The notes: generated by a model from the letters alone, not told the origin. Numbered from the stretch's first letter, positions 1 to 11,361 are shown. The stretch is 22,107 nt of DNA from Lingula anatina (GCF_001039355.2 NW_019775421.1:11670-33776), one strand, 5' to 3'. Made by a program: numbers and translations.

Positions 1-2700
1 GAGATAAACAACCACATTATACAGATAAAAGACAAAACAATCCCTATGAAACAATGAAGATATTTCATATTTTCGTAAATATCAGAAAGCTTCGCTCCAC
101 AAAAATTTGGTGTATAATTCGACCAAAAGATCAACGTCATACAGTGCGCTGTTATCATACAGCTAATCATATTACGGAAAAAAAGATAAAAAGTAAAACT
201 GCAAAACGTTTCCCAAGTAAACAACATTGTTCTGTTTCGGTGTGTTTTAGCATTAGTTTAATTAGGCAAAGCCGCACGGAGACGGGGAATGAGAATGCTT
301 GGACTTCAAAGAAAAAACTGCCATAGAAAAACTGTGCTCTCCGCGATGATGTAACGCGGTTACCGCTCACACTGGGTTTACCAAGAACCACAGCTGGTGT
401 TTCTCAACACGTCTGACATTTTGAAACGTGCAGCTAAGTTTTAATTACTTGGTTTCCTCTACTGTAATGGGGGCGTAACACAAGGAAATTAACAATGAAT
501 ATTATTTTCTTTTGTAATCTATCACAGTCGCCACTTTTATCTGGTCGATAGAGAAATGGGGAGTCAGGCACATAGGTGGGGTTCGGGGGGGGGGGGCAAG
601 GGTGTTCAAGCACCGCCCTTATTTCCTGAAAAGTCCTCTCTGAATCAAACTTTGATCTAGGTTCTGTCATTATCTAGAAAGGACGAGGGGGGACCACCTC
701 TTCGGGGTGGGACGCCTCTCTGAAACTGCTGGCTTCAGAAGCTGGGCGTGGCCATGCCCCTTCCCCCCACCCTTCCTTTACATTAACATTTAAAATTTCT
801 TCAAAGGATGTATAGCCACCCCTTGTAAACCCCCCCTAATCTGTCATGGCGTCCACCAGCAACCAGGAAGTTAACGGTCACGAAAATGCAGGCTGCTGGA
901 CTGTCTTTCAATTCCTTCAGTCATATCATCATCCCTAGGAGACACAATCAGCTTTTTCTTTTCCTGCCATGCTTCCTGGCGCAGCACCAGGTCAATTTCA
1001 GGTCCTTAATGCCTTTTTTGCTTTAACTGAATAGTTTCTAAAAGTAGCTTACATTACATCTGTATGTTACTGCCACAGCGATCAGACTCCTCTTAGTGAA
1101 CTCTTTGGGGTAAAAACCGGAAACTTCCATACCCACTCCGAATGCGAAAACGATTGTGAAACGTGATTTAAAATGATCTGCGTGGATTGGTAGATTACTG
1201 TGGAGTCCACAATTTGCTCGGTAGACGGATGAAAGCTACCAAGGGCGTAGGACGCACTAGCCTTGTCAGATATAATTTAATTTCTTTTCTATTTTTGTGA
1301 ATATTGAATTTAGTTGCGGTTTTTGATAAACCTTTTGAGAGCGGAAAGGTGTTCGACTATTTCCATATTGCATTTTCGACTCGATTCTTTCTCTCTCTTT
1401 CTCTTTGTGTAAGTGCATTTACTTATGTTTTGAAGGAATGCTTAAGATCTATTTGACAATGAAGTTAAGGTGAAAATTATCGAAAATAAAATTTAAGAGC
1501 GCAAATAGTTGACTTTAACTTTGTCTTCATACTTATTATTGAATTAAGTGCTTATAATATATTATAAAGCTCTATTGCTCCTCTTCTAACTTTGTGCCAA
1601 ACAACATTAACTGAGTTACTTCCAAGACGAGACGCCATGTCACACAATTGAACTGGGCACCAACACACGCGGCACACTATGCAAACACACGCAAAATGCT
1701 TTTTTTTTCAATCATTCAGGATTTTAATTTGTACTTGGACCAGTGTTTGCCTTACCGATTATCACACATAAGGCTGGCTCCACAAAGATATATACGTTCA
1801 GAGAAATACAGACAGACTCGTAGTGCGAAATGTATTCGTCTATCTTTTCAATTCGTTTTTTTTTTATTGGATAAAATTAAGATTACAAATTTTCCCACTT
1901 TTTATGCAACTACGTAAAGCCAACCGCTAGCTGGGTACATATACCGCTCACTGATAGAATATCAGACGCCCAGTCATCAAAATTCCGACGTTACAATGCG
2001 CATAATGCGTCGCTAAATCGCCCCGCATAACAACTGCTTCTCTGGACAAATGTGTGATATAAATCACCTCCAGCCCGTGCTGCCCTCTGGCAAACAATAC
2101 GAGACTTCCGCGTGTGTACCCATGTCAGAGCAGGTTTCGTGTAACACTACACAATTAGCCACTGACACTAAGACAAATGCATCACACTGTCAAATTAGAT
2201 GGAAAAAAAACTTAACCGAGAAGATGAATGACGTGTAGATAAGGGGTGACAGAGCCTCGGTTTATTAGTGCGACAGCATTCTGTCTTCCGATAAAGATCC
2301 TTAACGTTTCTGCTCGCGTGCCGTCATCAAGCGTCTTGGAGATAGAATCAAATTTTGAAATTTAACACAGTTTAAGGCTGCCACGTGCGCGACGGCCAAT
2401 CACAAGAGCCGACGATACATGGGAGGGTTGAAGCCTCAGATGGCTTTATTAACCGAGCAAGGCGTTGAGAAGACCAGTTCTTCACGCTACATTGTTAACA
2501 ACGAGACTGCCACTGGTGCTTACTGGCAAGAAGGCAACACAGTGGACAAACTATTCGGCAAACAGCATGTAGACAGCCGAAGAAGTTGACGACTCTCTCT
2601 GCTGCTAGGGACGCCAACCCATCAGCTGATTGCTGGTAAACAGACCGGTCCTCGACAATCAAGACAAAAAATACACAAAGTTAGCACGCGCAAGTATTTA
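1..2700. other. Upstream intergenic sequence, no gene seen
   Basis: No reading frame here looks like a protein: the open frames are short, low-complexity and lack recognisable domains. The stretch 560-840 is locally G/C-run rich (a G run near 585-597 and C runs near 764-835) and could be a decayed repeat, but I cannot assign a family. A CT-rich microsatellite-like tract lies near 1385-1407. The last few hundred bases probably contain regulatory sequence of the downstream GDF8/11 gene; candidate motifs are listed separately. Confidence 0.5.
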
Positions 2701-2795
2701 CACAGGCAAGTTTAGCAAAGGGCCAGGAGGCGCTCATTTAAATCTTATAAAAATTTCATAAGAAGAGTTATTCTGACAACGGGAATGTGCACGTG
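2382..2795 (+). promoter_or_regulatory. E-box and CCAAT motif cluster upstream of the GDF8/11 gene
   Basis: Seen in the sequence: CACGTG at 2382-2387, CCAAT at 2396-2400, CAGATG at 2437-2442, CAGCTG at 2623-2628 and CACGTG at 2790-2795. Vertebrate myostatin promoters are known to use E-boxes bound by myogenic bHLH factors, so a cluster here is plausible. However, CANNTG motifs are common by chance, and function is inferred only from position. Confidence 0.3.
2746..2753 (+). promoter_or_regulatory. Candidate TATA box of the GDF8/11 gene
   Basis: TATAAAAA begins 116 bases before the chosen ATG. A TATA box normally places the transcription start about 30 bases downstream, which would give a start near 2776 and a 5'UTR of roughly 85 bases with no upstream intron needed. 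The motif is a good match, but the background is AT-rich, so this remains a candidate. Confidence 0.4.
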
Positions 2796-2861
2796 GTAAT
2801 AGCATTAGTTTTGGTATCGAAGGTATTTTCACTGCGAGCAGCTTTCATATATTAACCCAGC

Positions 2862-3567
2862 ATGTTGATACTAGCGCTGCCAGCAGCCGTGCTGGTGTTT
2901 TTTATGACTGGTGGCTGCTTCTCCATCAAAGCGGTTGTGGCACAAGTAGAAAGGCACGTTATTCGAACTGCCGATCAGATCGACCAGCCAAACCTGAGGG
3001 CTGATATCATTAAAGCTATGGAGAACGTACAAATACGGCAACGTGCTAGGGAGCCGGTGACCCCCGGGATATTGGAGGGGGGTTCACGCGGGGGTACCAC
3101 ATCGCGACAGACTAACTGGTATGAGGAATCTTTTAGACAGACCCGCGCTGGTTTCGGCACAGTGGGTCAACATCGACATCGTCACAGACACGGCGCACGC
3201 AGCAGGCAGCACGGGGCCGAGGGCGCGTACAATGGCACGGCCTCAGCTCGCGCTAGGACCCGGCCGGGGAGGCCTACGTTCTTAAACTGCCCCCACTGTA
3301 TTCTAAGAGAGGAGGCTAAAAGATTTCGCATAGAAGCCATAAAAAATCAGATTCTGAGCAAGCTTAGGTTAAAAGCCATACCTAATATTACTGGTCTTAT
3401 TCTTCCAAAGATCCCGCCGCTGAGGTCGTACCTGGACAACCACCCTAATCCGAACGGCGGGATGTTGGGAGATGACCCCAATATTCTCCCGCAGGAAGAC
3501 GTCAGTGGACTGGAGACGGACGATTACCACGCCACCACGGTGAAGGTATTTAACTTCGCTCATCCAC
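2862..3567 (+). CDS. mstn: GDF8/11 (myostatin-like) precursor, exon 1: signal peptide and N-terminal propeptide
   Basis: Encodes residues 1-235 plus the first base of codon 236. The start is the first ATG after an in-frame TAA at 2853-2855, has A at -3, and opens directly into a signal peptide (hydrophobic core about residues 2-18; cleavage likely near 20-22). Residues 60-140 are basic and low-complexity, including an alternating His/Arg stretch at 104-110. From residue 143 the family signature begins: a CxxC pair (C143, C146), then the helix RIEAIKNQILSKLRL (156-170) and PNIT (174-177), matching the latency helix and inhibitory segment of myostatin/GDF11 propeptides. DDYHATT (220-226) matches the conserved motif that precedes intron 1 in vertebrate myostatin. 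Possible N-glycosylation sites are N124 and N175. The exon ends at CATCCAC before GTAAGT, phase 1, the same phase as vertebrate MSTN intron 1. Invertebrates typically carry one gene co-orthologous to MSTN and GDF11, so the symbol is approximate. Confidence 0.92.
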
Positions 3568-3676
3568 GTAAGTACCACATGTTCCTGTTAATATAGTGAA
3601 TCTGGAGTGCAATTCCACGTGTACTCCTAATGAGCTCGAGCACCCCCCACCCCCTTCTCTCTAGCTCTTTCTCTCT

Positions 3677-3733
3677 AACACACACATACGCACGTACACA
3701 CACACACATATACACACATACACACACGCGCGT
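3677..3733. repeat. Imperfect CA/CG/TA dinucleotide microsatellite
   Basis: Alternating purine-pyrimidine tract built of CACACA runs interrupted by TACG, CGTA, TATA and CGCG steps, about 110 bases into intron 1. Such tracts are often length-variable and can adopt Z-DNA. Confidence 0.8.
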
Positions 3734-4675
3734 GCTTTTTTTTGCGCTGTTTCTGTTCTGTTTGGTGTGGGCAAAAATTAAATTCGTTTTGTTATGAAGG
3801 TACTTGCTGTGAAAATCTCTTATTACCCCACACCCCAAGGGGAAAATCAAATAAACTGATAAAACTTTAAAAATCAAAACAAAGTAAGTGATTTCAAAGT
3901 ATAAACACTAAACCTACATTTATTTAACAATCTAATGTATTCGGATGCAGCTCAGAACGGTCAGGGAACGTGCTGGTCTTACAATAGAAACCTTCAGCTA
4001 TGACTGCGATGACATAATAACCACGTCTCCAAAACTTAAGAGTAAGTTGGTCGTTGCATAATGCTATGCAAACACACCGCATAAACGCGACAATGAATTA
4101 ATGAAACCACAAAAAAACTATTAAATACATCTGAGTGGATGATTTCGGTGACACCGGGGCGGAGACACGGGTTGTGTAAGAGCACCAAGGAGGCTTCTGT
4201 AGATGTGTTGTTGGAGCCTGCTCTTCTTTAGTTAATCTCTTGACAAGTAATGAACACCTGTCAGGCAACAGAAATACCCATCGCTTTATTATTAAGAAAT
4301 TCTGGACGTTTTTAGCGCGTCCTTTTGTTTTAACTTAATCACTGAGTGTCTTTTAGTGAGGAAATATGACCTAGGAAACGTTGGCTTAATTGTGTCACGT
4401 TTTGGCATAAATAATGACTCTATTTTATTAACATAGGAGCAAAATATATTTTGAAAATACTTTCCAGCCGACTTTCCATTCTTGCACAGTTAAGTAAGAA
4501 GAATCTTCTAGGGTTTCGGATGGAAATAATCTAGTGAAATCATTGAAAGTGTTCACCAACTATGCAGTACGTACTTTGGTCTAGGTGCACCCTCCCCTCA
4601 CCATGGAACTGTTGAATGCCAGGCTGAGGCCGAGTGAACGATTATTTATACAGAAGTAGAACGTGTATATAGAAG
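3734..4675. other. Intron 1 segment, nothing recognised
   Basis: AT-rich unique-looking sequence between the microsatellite and the minisatellite. I looked for a missing exon here (for example around 3948-4020, where an AG precedes a short GC-balanced stretch), but the frames do not resemble GDF8/11 and close quickly. Confidence 0.4.
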
Positions 4676-5446
4676 TGACACAGCAATGTTTGATATATAT
4701 GTAATGGCATTGTAATTAGACAGCTGTTTGTTGTGCCATGTAATGAGTAGTGACACTGTAATGAGACAGATGGTTGTAGTGACACTGTAATGAGACAGAT
4801 GGTTGTAGTGACACTGTAATGAGACAGATGGTTGTAGTGACACTGTAATGAGACAGATGGTTGTAGTGACACTGTAATGAGACAGATGGTTGTAGTGACA
4901 CTGTAATGAGACAGATGGTTGTAGTGACACTGTAATGAGACAGATGGTTGTAGTGACACTGTAATGAGACAGATGGTTGTAGTGACACTGTAATGAGACA
5001 GATGGTTGTAGTGACACTGTAATGAGACAGATGGTTGTAGTGACACTGTAATGAGACAGATGGTTGTAGTGACACTGTAATGAGACAGATGGTTGTAGTG
5101 ACACTGTAATGAGACAGATGGTTGTAGTGACACTGTAATGAGACAGATGGTTGTAGTGACACTGTAATGAGACAGATGGTTGTAGTGACACTGTAATGAG
5201 ACAGATGGTTGTAGTGACACTGTAATGAGACAGATGGTTGTAGTGACACTGTAATGAGACAGATGGTTGTAGTGACACTGTAATGAGACAGATGGTTGTA
5301 GTGACACTGTAATGAGACAGAAGGTTGTAGTGACACTGTAATGAGACAGATGGTTGTAGTGACACTGTAATGGGACAGCTGGTTGTAGTGACACTGTAAA
5401 GAGACAGGTGTTTGTTGTGACACTGTTTTCATAACTACAGTCACAA
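4676..5446. repeat. 29-bp minisatellite, about 26 units
   Basis: Tandem repeat with unit beginning TGACACTGTAATGAGACAGA and exact 29-base spacing: TGACACTG occurs at 4751 and every 29 bases through 5418, giving 24 in-register units. Most core units (about 4751-5330) are identical. Units near the right edge carry changes (an A near 5321, a GGG variant near 5371, AAAGAG near 5398). Two diverged units at 4676 and 4705, and a partial unit at 4734 lacking 12 bases, form the left edge. Because the unit contains no stop on the minus strand and 29 is not divisible by three, all three minus frames stay open across the array. These frames (up to 334 codons) are repeat artefacts, not proteins. Confidence 0.97.
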
Positions 5447-8400
5447 CTACAGTCCATCCATCAGTGAAGCGAACAGATGAGTGATAAAGTCTAACAACTT
5501 GTGAAACAAACAAAAAAAAATGTACCCGCGTTATGAACAAGAACTCGTGAATGATATTGATAGATATATATATCTCCCAGATTGTTTTTAAAACAAAAAT
5601 ATAAGTGTGCGTAAAAATATAAATGTGCGTAGTAACTGACGCCCCTTCTGCTGTGAGCAGAGGCGCGTAATTTAATTGTTTATTTATTGACCGTAGAGCA
5701 ACACATGGAAACGAAGGCAATCGATAGCTCGACTGAATAAAGTTGAATTGGCAACCATGTGAACTCTTTATTTAGGGACACGTTTTTGCACGCTACTGCA
5801 TTCCGGAGTTGAGTAGCGGCGTATTTACATTAATTTCAATTACAAAAAAAGCTTGCCCAGGCACTGAAATACGTATTCCTTTTTACAACCATCTGCGCTC
5901 AACGTGGCTTTCTGTGACATCAAAGAGACTTATATATATTTACTCTTTTCCGTTGTAAACTAACAACTAAGAAGTCTTGACAACTTTTCAATGTTTTCCC
6001 TTATTTTCTCCTGACAACGAATAAAAAACCTTCGATTATCGACCTTTAAGCTAATAAAAGTTTAACTGTTTTTATAAAAATTTCAGAGTTCAAAATTGAA
6101 TGGGATGTTTCTTTTTCAAATAAAATCTATACAGTTTGATCGATCAATAGGTGTATTGAAGTCTTTCCTCACCCAATATCTTGTTGCTACTAGACCCACA
6201 TTATCATAGAGTGAGGCCGCTGTTGTAATATGGAGTAATGTTAAACAAATTTATTCTCCAAGTCATTCCTTTAGACTTCAACAAGATTTTGGTTACTGCA
6301 GTCCATTTTATTGAGCATGCTAGCATGCGCTTATTTCCTTAAAGGCCCTTCTCACTTCGTGCATTACTCTTTGTATGGAAGCACTTTTAAGCCATTTAAG
6401 GGTACAGATTTTTACTGTGGTATTTGCAAAGGAATTATCCACAATAATTTACCTGTATATTTTTTCTTATCCAGAATCAATGCCTTTAGCTGGTACATGT
6501 ATGTGTCCCATGGTAACTGTACATTCACTGTCCATATGTAAACATTCAGTCAGGAAAGTGTCTATGTAAACTGGATCAGAATTTATTATTAGGAGCAATA
6601 CATTCTTCTGTGGTGAAATGTGTTCTTAAGACTAGCATTCATGTATGTGCTAAGTGAAGAAGTACACATAAACTAATAGATGCAGATCTTTTTTTTTTGG
6701 GGGGGGGGGAGGTCACACAGATGTAATGTATTCTTTGGCGGGGTCATTGAGAGAACTTTAACACTAGATGTCCACAGACATTTCTCTATTTATTTCATTA
6801 GCTGTACCCATTTCTGTTATGTGCACACCTTCTGCGTCATCATCCAGTCACCCTTGGTATACATACCGGGCAGTATATATATATAATGGCTTATTACAGA
6901 TCTTAATAGGAATTAACTACAGCTTATGAATACCTCACGAATATTAGAATCTAGTTAAGAGAGATTTAGTATCTGCCGAATACACCCCAATGCATCTATG
7001 ATTCTGGTACGATAATAAATGTAATCTTGACCTTTCTTGAAATTTCATGGAATGTTCCCTCAAGACAGGTATAACCCCCCCCCATTTCCCCCCCCCCCCC
7101 CCCCCCCGCTTTACAGAATCGTAGTCAAATGGTAGTCAATTGAATGCTTCACGCTTCCCAGATTAAGGTAAGATTACATCTAAGAATGTACTACAGATTA
7201 ACTAACTAACTAACCAAGATTTTTTCTGCATTCGGGAGTTCGGAGCCAAAATTCTGAACAGCTCAAAAGTTTGAGATCAAAAATTTCACGATCTCTCAAA
7301 AATTGAAAGAACGGACTGAAAATAAATAAGAATCAGTTAAGAGCTTCAAGAATTTATCTCGCTTTTAAACGAAGCACCATGGGAATTAATTCCTGGCGGT
7401 TCACGGAATTCCTTATCTGTGTGGAATACGGGCATTTTCAATTCCGCCTTTAAAAGCGATTCAAACCCCTCAAATAGTAGTAACTGGTGTCGATATTCCC
7501 TCCTATCATGGCTATCATGGCTCCACTCTGCCATGTGCATTTTGTAAACGCTGATAATATACCGTTAACTTAAAGTGAAATGAACTTTTAATATGAGATT
7601 GAAAATTACACGAGAAATACATTGTTACACGTAACAATAATGAATTCCATTTTACCACCTAAACGACGGTTATCGCAATTATTCTGAAATCTGTGCTTGC
7701 TGATTGCTCTACCACGTGGACATTTATAATGGCTACCCCCCGTTTTAATCTGTTAAGAGTGTTAAGAGATTATTACAAAAAGCACACTAAAAAAGAAAAA
7801 CAATCGATTTCTTCTGAATGTGGCAACCGATTCAATAACTATTGGTAACTATAGGAAAATCTTCGTTTAACCTGGGCAAATCCATTTCATGGCACTTTTC
7901 CAGCCAAAGTGAAGATTGTTACCCCTTTAAGTTGATACAAAACGTCAAGTCTAAGCACATTGACGAGTTGAGAAACGATTCGTGTACAGGAAAAGATGTT
8001 TTTTTTTCTAAAGAAAAAATTATTTTCGCGCAAATGCCATGTGAAAAGTACCAAATTAATTTATTACACTATTTAATGTAAATTTTAAATGTGACTTGGA
8101 CTTTTGGATATTGGTCGTTTTATAGACATAACTACACAGAGATTTTCATTTTAAACTTTGTATGAATATGATAATAAATTATTATCTTATCTTTAACTGC
8201 TGGCTACCTGTAAAGGAAAGGGGTTATTTAGTCCATCAAAAGCAATGTTTTAAGCATCATTTTGGATAAAGCCATTGGTTTTTTTTTTCAGAAGTCAATA
8301 GCACTTTAGGACACTTCCCGGTCACTTGTATTATAAGTATCCAACTGCAAAAAAGTCGTAATTACACACATTGCATTATAACTAAGAAGAAAGGAGTATA

Positions 8401-9049
8401 ACAAGGTATATATAAAAAGATATTTTGCATCATAAAGGCCCAGAAAAGTCTGCTAAGCATGTTTTACCATCTTTAATTAAAGTTTAACTTAAATAATAAA
8501 CCACGCCCCCTTTCTGCGCCCATCATTTATTTGTTAACAAGAATATAAACTGATCAAATCTTGCAGGACAGACGCACTACAGGCGCGTACCATACTTTTA
8601 AAAAAACATGACAGCTCGCGTGTCTAACCGCTGTCGTATGAAATAAATCATAAAAACGAAGTACCCCATTACACTTTATGTATGTTCTAAGCGACACTTG
8701 TCACGCTACAGTTGCGTCAGTGAGCAACATTAAGTCTAAAGAAGAGTGTTAATATGAACGCATAATCTATTGCAAGTAAAGATAAAGGGCACGGTTTGTG
8801 TGCAGTCACTTATCAAGCGTTCCACGTTTTGTTCCCTTTCTCGATAACCTTGTCAATTGAGGGAAGACACCTGCCCGACATTAACGTGTTGCTACGCTGC
8901 CACTGGCACTCCTAGTGTGCTAGTCTAGTTGGGGAGACTTTTTTGTTTCATAACTGTGCCTTCAGTTTCTTTATAGTTTGGTGATAATATCAAAAGAGCT
9001 TGAGATAAGCCTTTGCTGTATTATGTTTTTGGTTTATATATTGCCTTTT
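5447..9049. other. Intron 1 segment with homopolymer tracts, no gene seen
   Basis: AT-rich sequence with no convincing gene or RNA. It includes an A-run near 5512-5520, an imperfect hairpin near 5642-5668 (TCTGCT/AGCAGA stem), a T-run followed by a G-run at about 6687-6709, the C-runs at 7075-7107 and short TAAC repeats near 7198-7214. The open frames (for example 6311-6541, 7346-7540 and 7842-8081) have no domain features and look like chance. Confidence 0.45.
7075..7107. repeat. Poly-C tract (C9, spacer, C20)
   Basis: Two C runs, 7075-7083 and 7088-7107, separated by ATTT. The minus strand is therefore G-run DNA with G-quadruplex potential and the plus strand has i-motif potential. The exact run length is unreliable in most assemblies. 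Confidence 0.85.
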
Positions 9050-9079
9050 TATGTACAGACACAAATATGTCTGTACATA
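9050..9079. repeat. Perfect 12-bp inverted repeat (hairpin) beside the repeat array
   Basis: TATGTACAGACA at 9050-9061 pairs exactly with TGTCTGTACATA at 9068-9079 across a six-base loop (CAAATA). It lies about 40 bases before the first unit of the 145-bp array and may belong to the edge of the same element. Function is unknown. Confidence 0.75.
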
Positions 9080-9116
9080 CAGCCGTCGCCTGTCTGTCGT
9101 CGTCGTCACTTTCAGT

Positions 9117-10343
9117 GTTATACAAATAAAATGAAAACAGTTTTACCTTTGTCTTCAAACTTACGGAACTGATGAATATGAATATTCATGACCATTTCTC
9201 CAAATGTCATGCTTTTTTTTCAGCATATTTTATCCAACGTTATACGAATAAAGTGAACACTGTTTTACCCATTGTCTTCAAACTTACAGGACTGATGAAT
9301 ATTTATGAAATACAGGTTCGAAAATCAGCCTGATCAGACCATTTTTCCCAAAGTTATGCTGTTTTTTGCTTTTTTCAGCATATTTTATCCACCGTTATAC
9401 AAATGAAATGAAACTGAAACTTGCAGAACTGATGAAAATTTATGAACCATTTTAAGAAGTGAGGCTTTTTTATTTTTTATTTATTTATTTACTTATTCTT
9501 TGCTTTTTTTCGGCATATTTTATCCACCGTTATACAAATAAAATGAAAACGTTTTACCTTTTCTTCAAACTAACAGAATTTTAAAGATTCATGTAGTACA
9601 GGTCAAGGTCTAAAATCAGCCTGATCAGACCATTTTTCCAAAGTTATGCTTTTTTTCGCAATTTTCAGCATGTTTGAGCACACTGTTTTACAAATATTAT
9701 GGAAACGGTTTTATCCTTTGTCTTCAAACTTACAGCATTGATGAATATTTTTATGAAATACAGGTCAAGTTCGAAAATCAGCTTGATCCGACCATTTTTC
9801 CAAAAGTTATGCTGTTTTTTGCTATTTTTCAACATATTTTATCCACCGTTATACAAATAAAATGAAAACTGTTATAGTCTTTATCTTCAAACTTACAGAA
9901 CTAATGAATATTCTTTAACTACAGGTCAAGTTCTGATCGGCCCATTTTTCCAAAAGGTTTTTTTTTTTCAGCATATTACAGCATACCGTTAAATCAAAGA
10001 AAACTATGTTATATTTTGCCTTGAAACTTGCAGGACTGATTCAAAAGTCTGATATATAGATCAAGTGCGAAAATGAGCTTGATTTGTTTATTTTGGTTGA
10101 AGTTATGCTTTTTTTTATGTTTTTGTATATAATGTGTTCGCATCAGATTCAATTCTTAGGCATGTTAACAGTCTCAGCCAATGCTACCACTACAAGTGCT
10201 CTAAAAGGAAAAATGTGTTACTTATGATTTTGTAATTTACAAGAATGATCGACATACTGCTCAAAATGGCAAACCAGCTTGACTGGATCATTTTTCTCTC
10301 TTGTTGTCTGTACTTTTGACAGCTTTGCTGCCTTGTTACATAA
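9117..10343. repeat. Diverged tandem array, period about 145 bp, about 8 units
   Basis: A recurring order of blocks can be followed: GTTATACAAATAAAATGAAA, then CTTCAAACTTACAG, GACTGATGAATATTTATGAA, AAATCAGCCTGATCAGACCA, a TTTTTCC/AAAGTTATGCTG block, a T-rich run, then CAGCATATTTTATCCACCGT. The GTTATAC-type anchor falls at about 9117, 9239, 9393, 9539, 9684 (degenerate), 9848 and 9988. The spacing is therefore 122-164 bases. A last, more diverged unit runs to about 10343 (TCAAAATGGCAAACCAGCTT with CTTGACTGGATCATTTTT). Units have diverged by substitution and indels, so this is an old array. The core of a transposon is a possible origin. Confidence 0.8.
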
Positions 10344-10447
10344 TGTGGTATATTATGGTCAGCGTGTTAGAGAACAAAGTATTGAACCAGAAAGCATTTT
10401 AAGCCCAGCAACCAGTTCCGCGGGAAATTTTGGGCCAAACGTTGGTC

Positions 10448-10831
10448 TTTAGGATATTGTAACTCTTTATTACCATACCAGTTCCTGTATCTATATATTC
10501 AATAATACATCTATCTTTGCGCTGCTTTAAAACAATAAAAAAACTCGAAAATATAAAATATCGACGTTTATATTTCTCGTTGCAATGTATGAGTATAGGC
10601 AAATTTTAATCGTCAGTTTAACACCTTTCTATTTTGAGCTGAGATAGCAATCGGTATGAGGCGTAACTTCATCCTTGAGCACGATTTTAAGGATATTGTA
10701 ACCCTTTATTATCATCCATATACCGAAAATGAGTTTTTTCCTGCATCTTATTATTCCATAATGCATCTACCTTCGTGCTGATTTAAAACAGTGAAAAAAC
10801 TTCGAAAATATAAAATATCGTCATTTTTGTT
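10448..10831. repeat. Two diverged direct-repeat copies (10448-10575 and 10687-10831)
   Basis: Both copies run from TTAGGATATTGTAACTCTTT (second copy TTAAGGATATTGTAACCCTT) through an ATACATCTA/ATGCATCTA block, CTTTAAAACA/ATTTAAAACA, to CGAAAATATAAAATATCG. They lie about 240 bases apart, and the second carries a small extra segment (CCGAAAATGAG). The family is not recognised. Confidence 0.75.
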
Positions 10832-10843
10832 TAGATGTTTTTG

Positions 10844-11329
10844 TTATGGAGTACTGAGCCCCTAATTACAGATTTTCAGTAAACAAAGGACTTGTTTTGT
10901 TTTATCAGCGTTAAATTCTGAACTAAATCTTTTAAGAAAAATTGCTGGCACGGTTTTGGAGTACTAAATGGTGTCGTTAAATAGGCATTGAAACGGTGAT
11001 CGTGGGTGCTCAGGTAAAATAGAAATTTGAGAAACCGGTTTTTCAGTTTTGCCCCAAAATCGCAATTATGACGTCACCCGTAAGATGACATAAATGTGTA
11101 AATGTTAATTAACTTAGTCACTGAACACTAAAGGTTTATATATTACTCAAAAGAATGTATGTAGGTCAGTAAATAAGGAGTTTTGTGCGAAGGGTGACAA
11201 TATCCTCAACTTTTCATGTCATTCTTCTTTGAAACAAAAATCCACCATAATGTGTAGTTTCATGTTGGGAAATCGATCTCGTAAGTCTGAAAGTTTTGTA
11301 AGTTTACTTGTAAGTTTTTTTCTCATAAA

Positions 11330-11361
<32 letters not shown>

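Noticed and set aside
2975-3578. Minus-strand frames 2975-3160 and 3369-3578 opposite exon 1.
   Set aside because: Shadows of the GDF8/11 exon, lacking independent features.
3948-4030. Possible small exon following an AG at about 3948.
   Set aside because: The frames do not match GDF8/11 and contain early stops; exon 1 joins exon 2 at 16577 in the correct phase and with the expected alignment, leaving no missing segment.
4676-5446. Regular 29-bp repeats resembling CRISPR repeat length.
   Set aside because: The repeats are head-to-tail with no unique spacers, and the setting is an animal intron.
4642-5720. Three overlapping minus-strand open frames (239-334 codons) with a repetitive SLQCHYNHLSHYSVTTTICL-type product.
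   Set aside because: They exist only because the 29-bp minisatellite unit lacks stops on the minus strand in every frame; all three frames read the same repeat, and the flanks show no gene structure.
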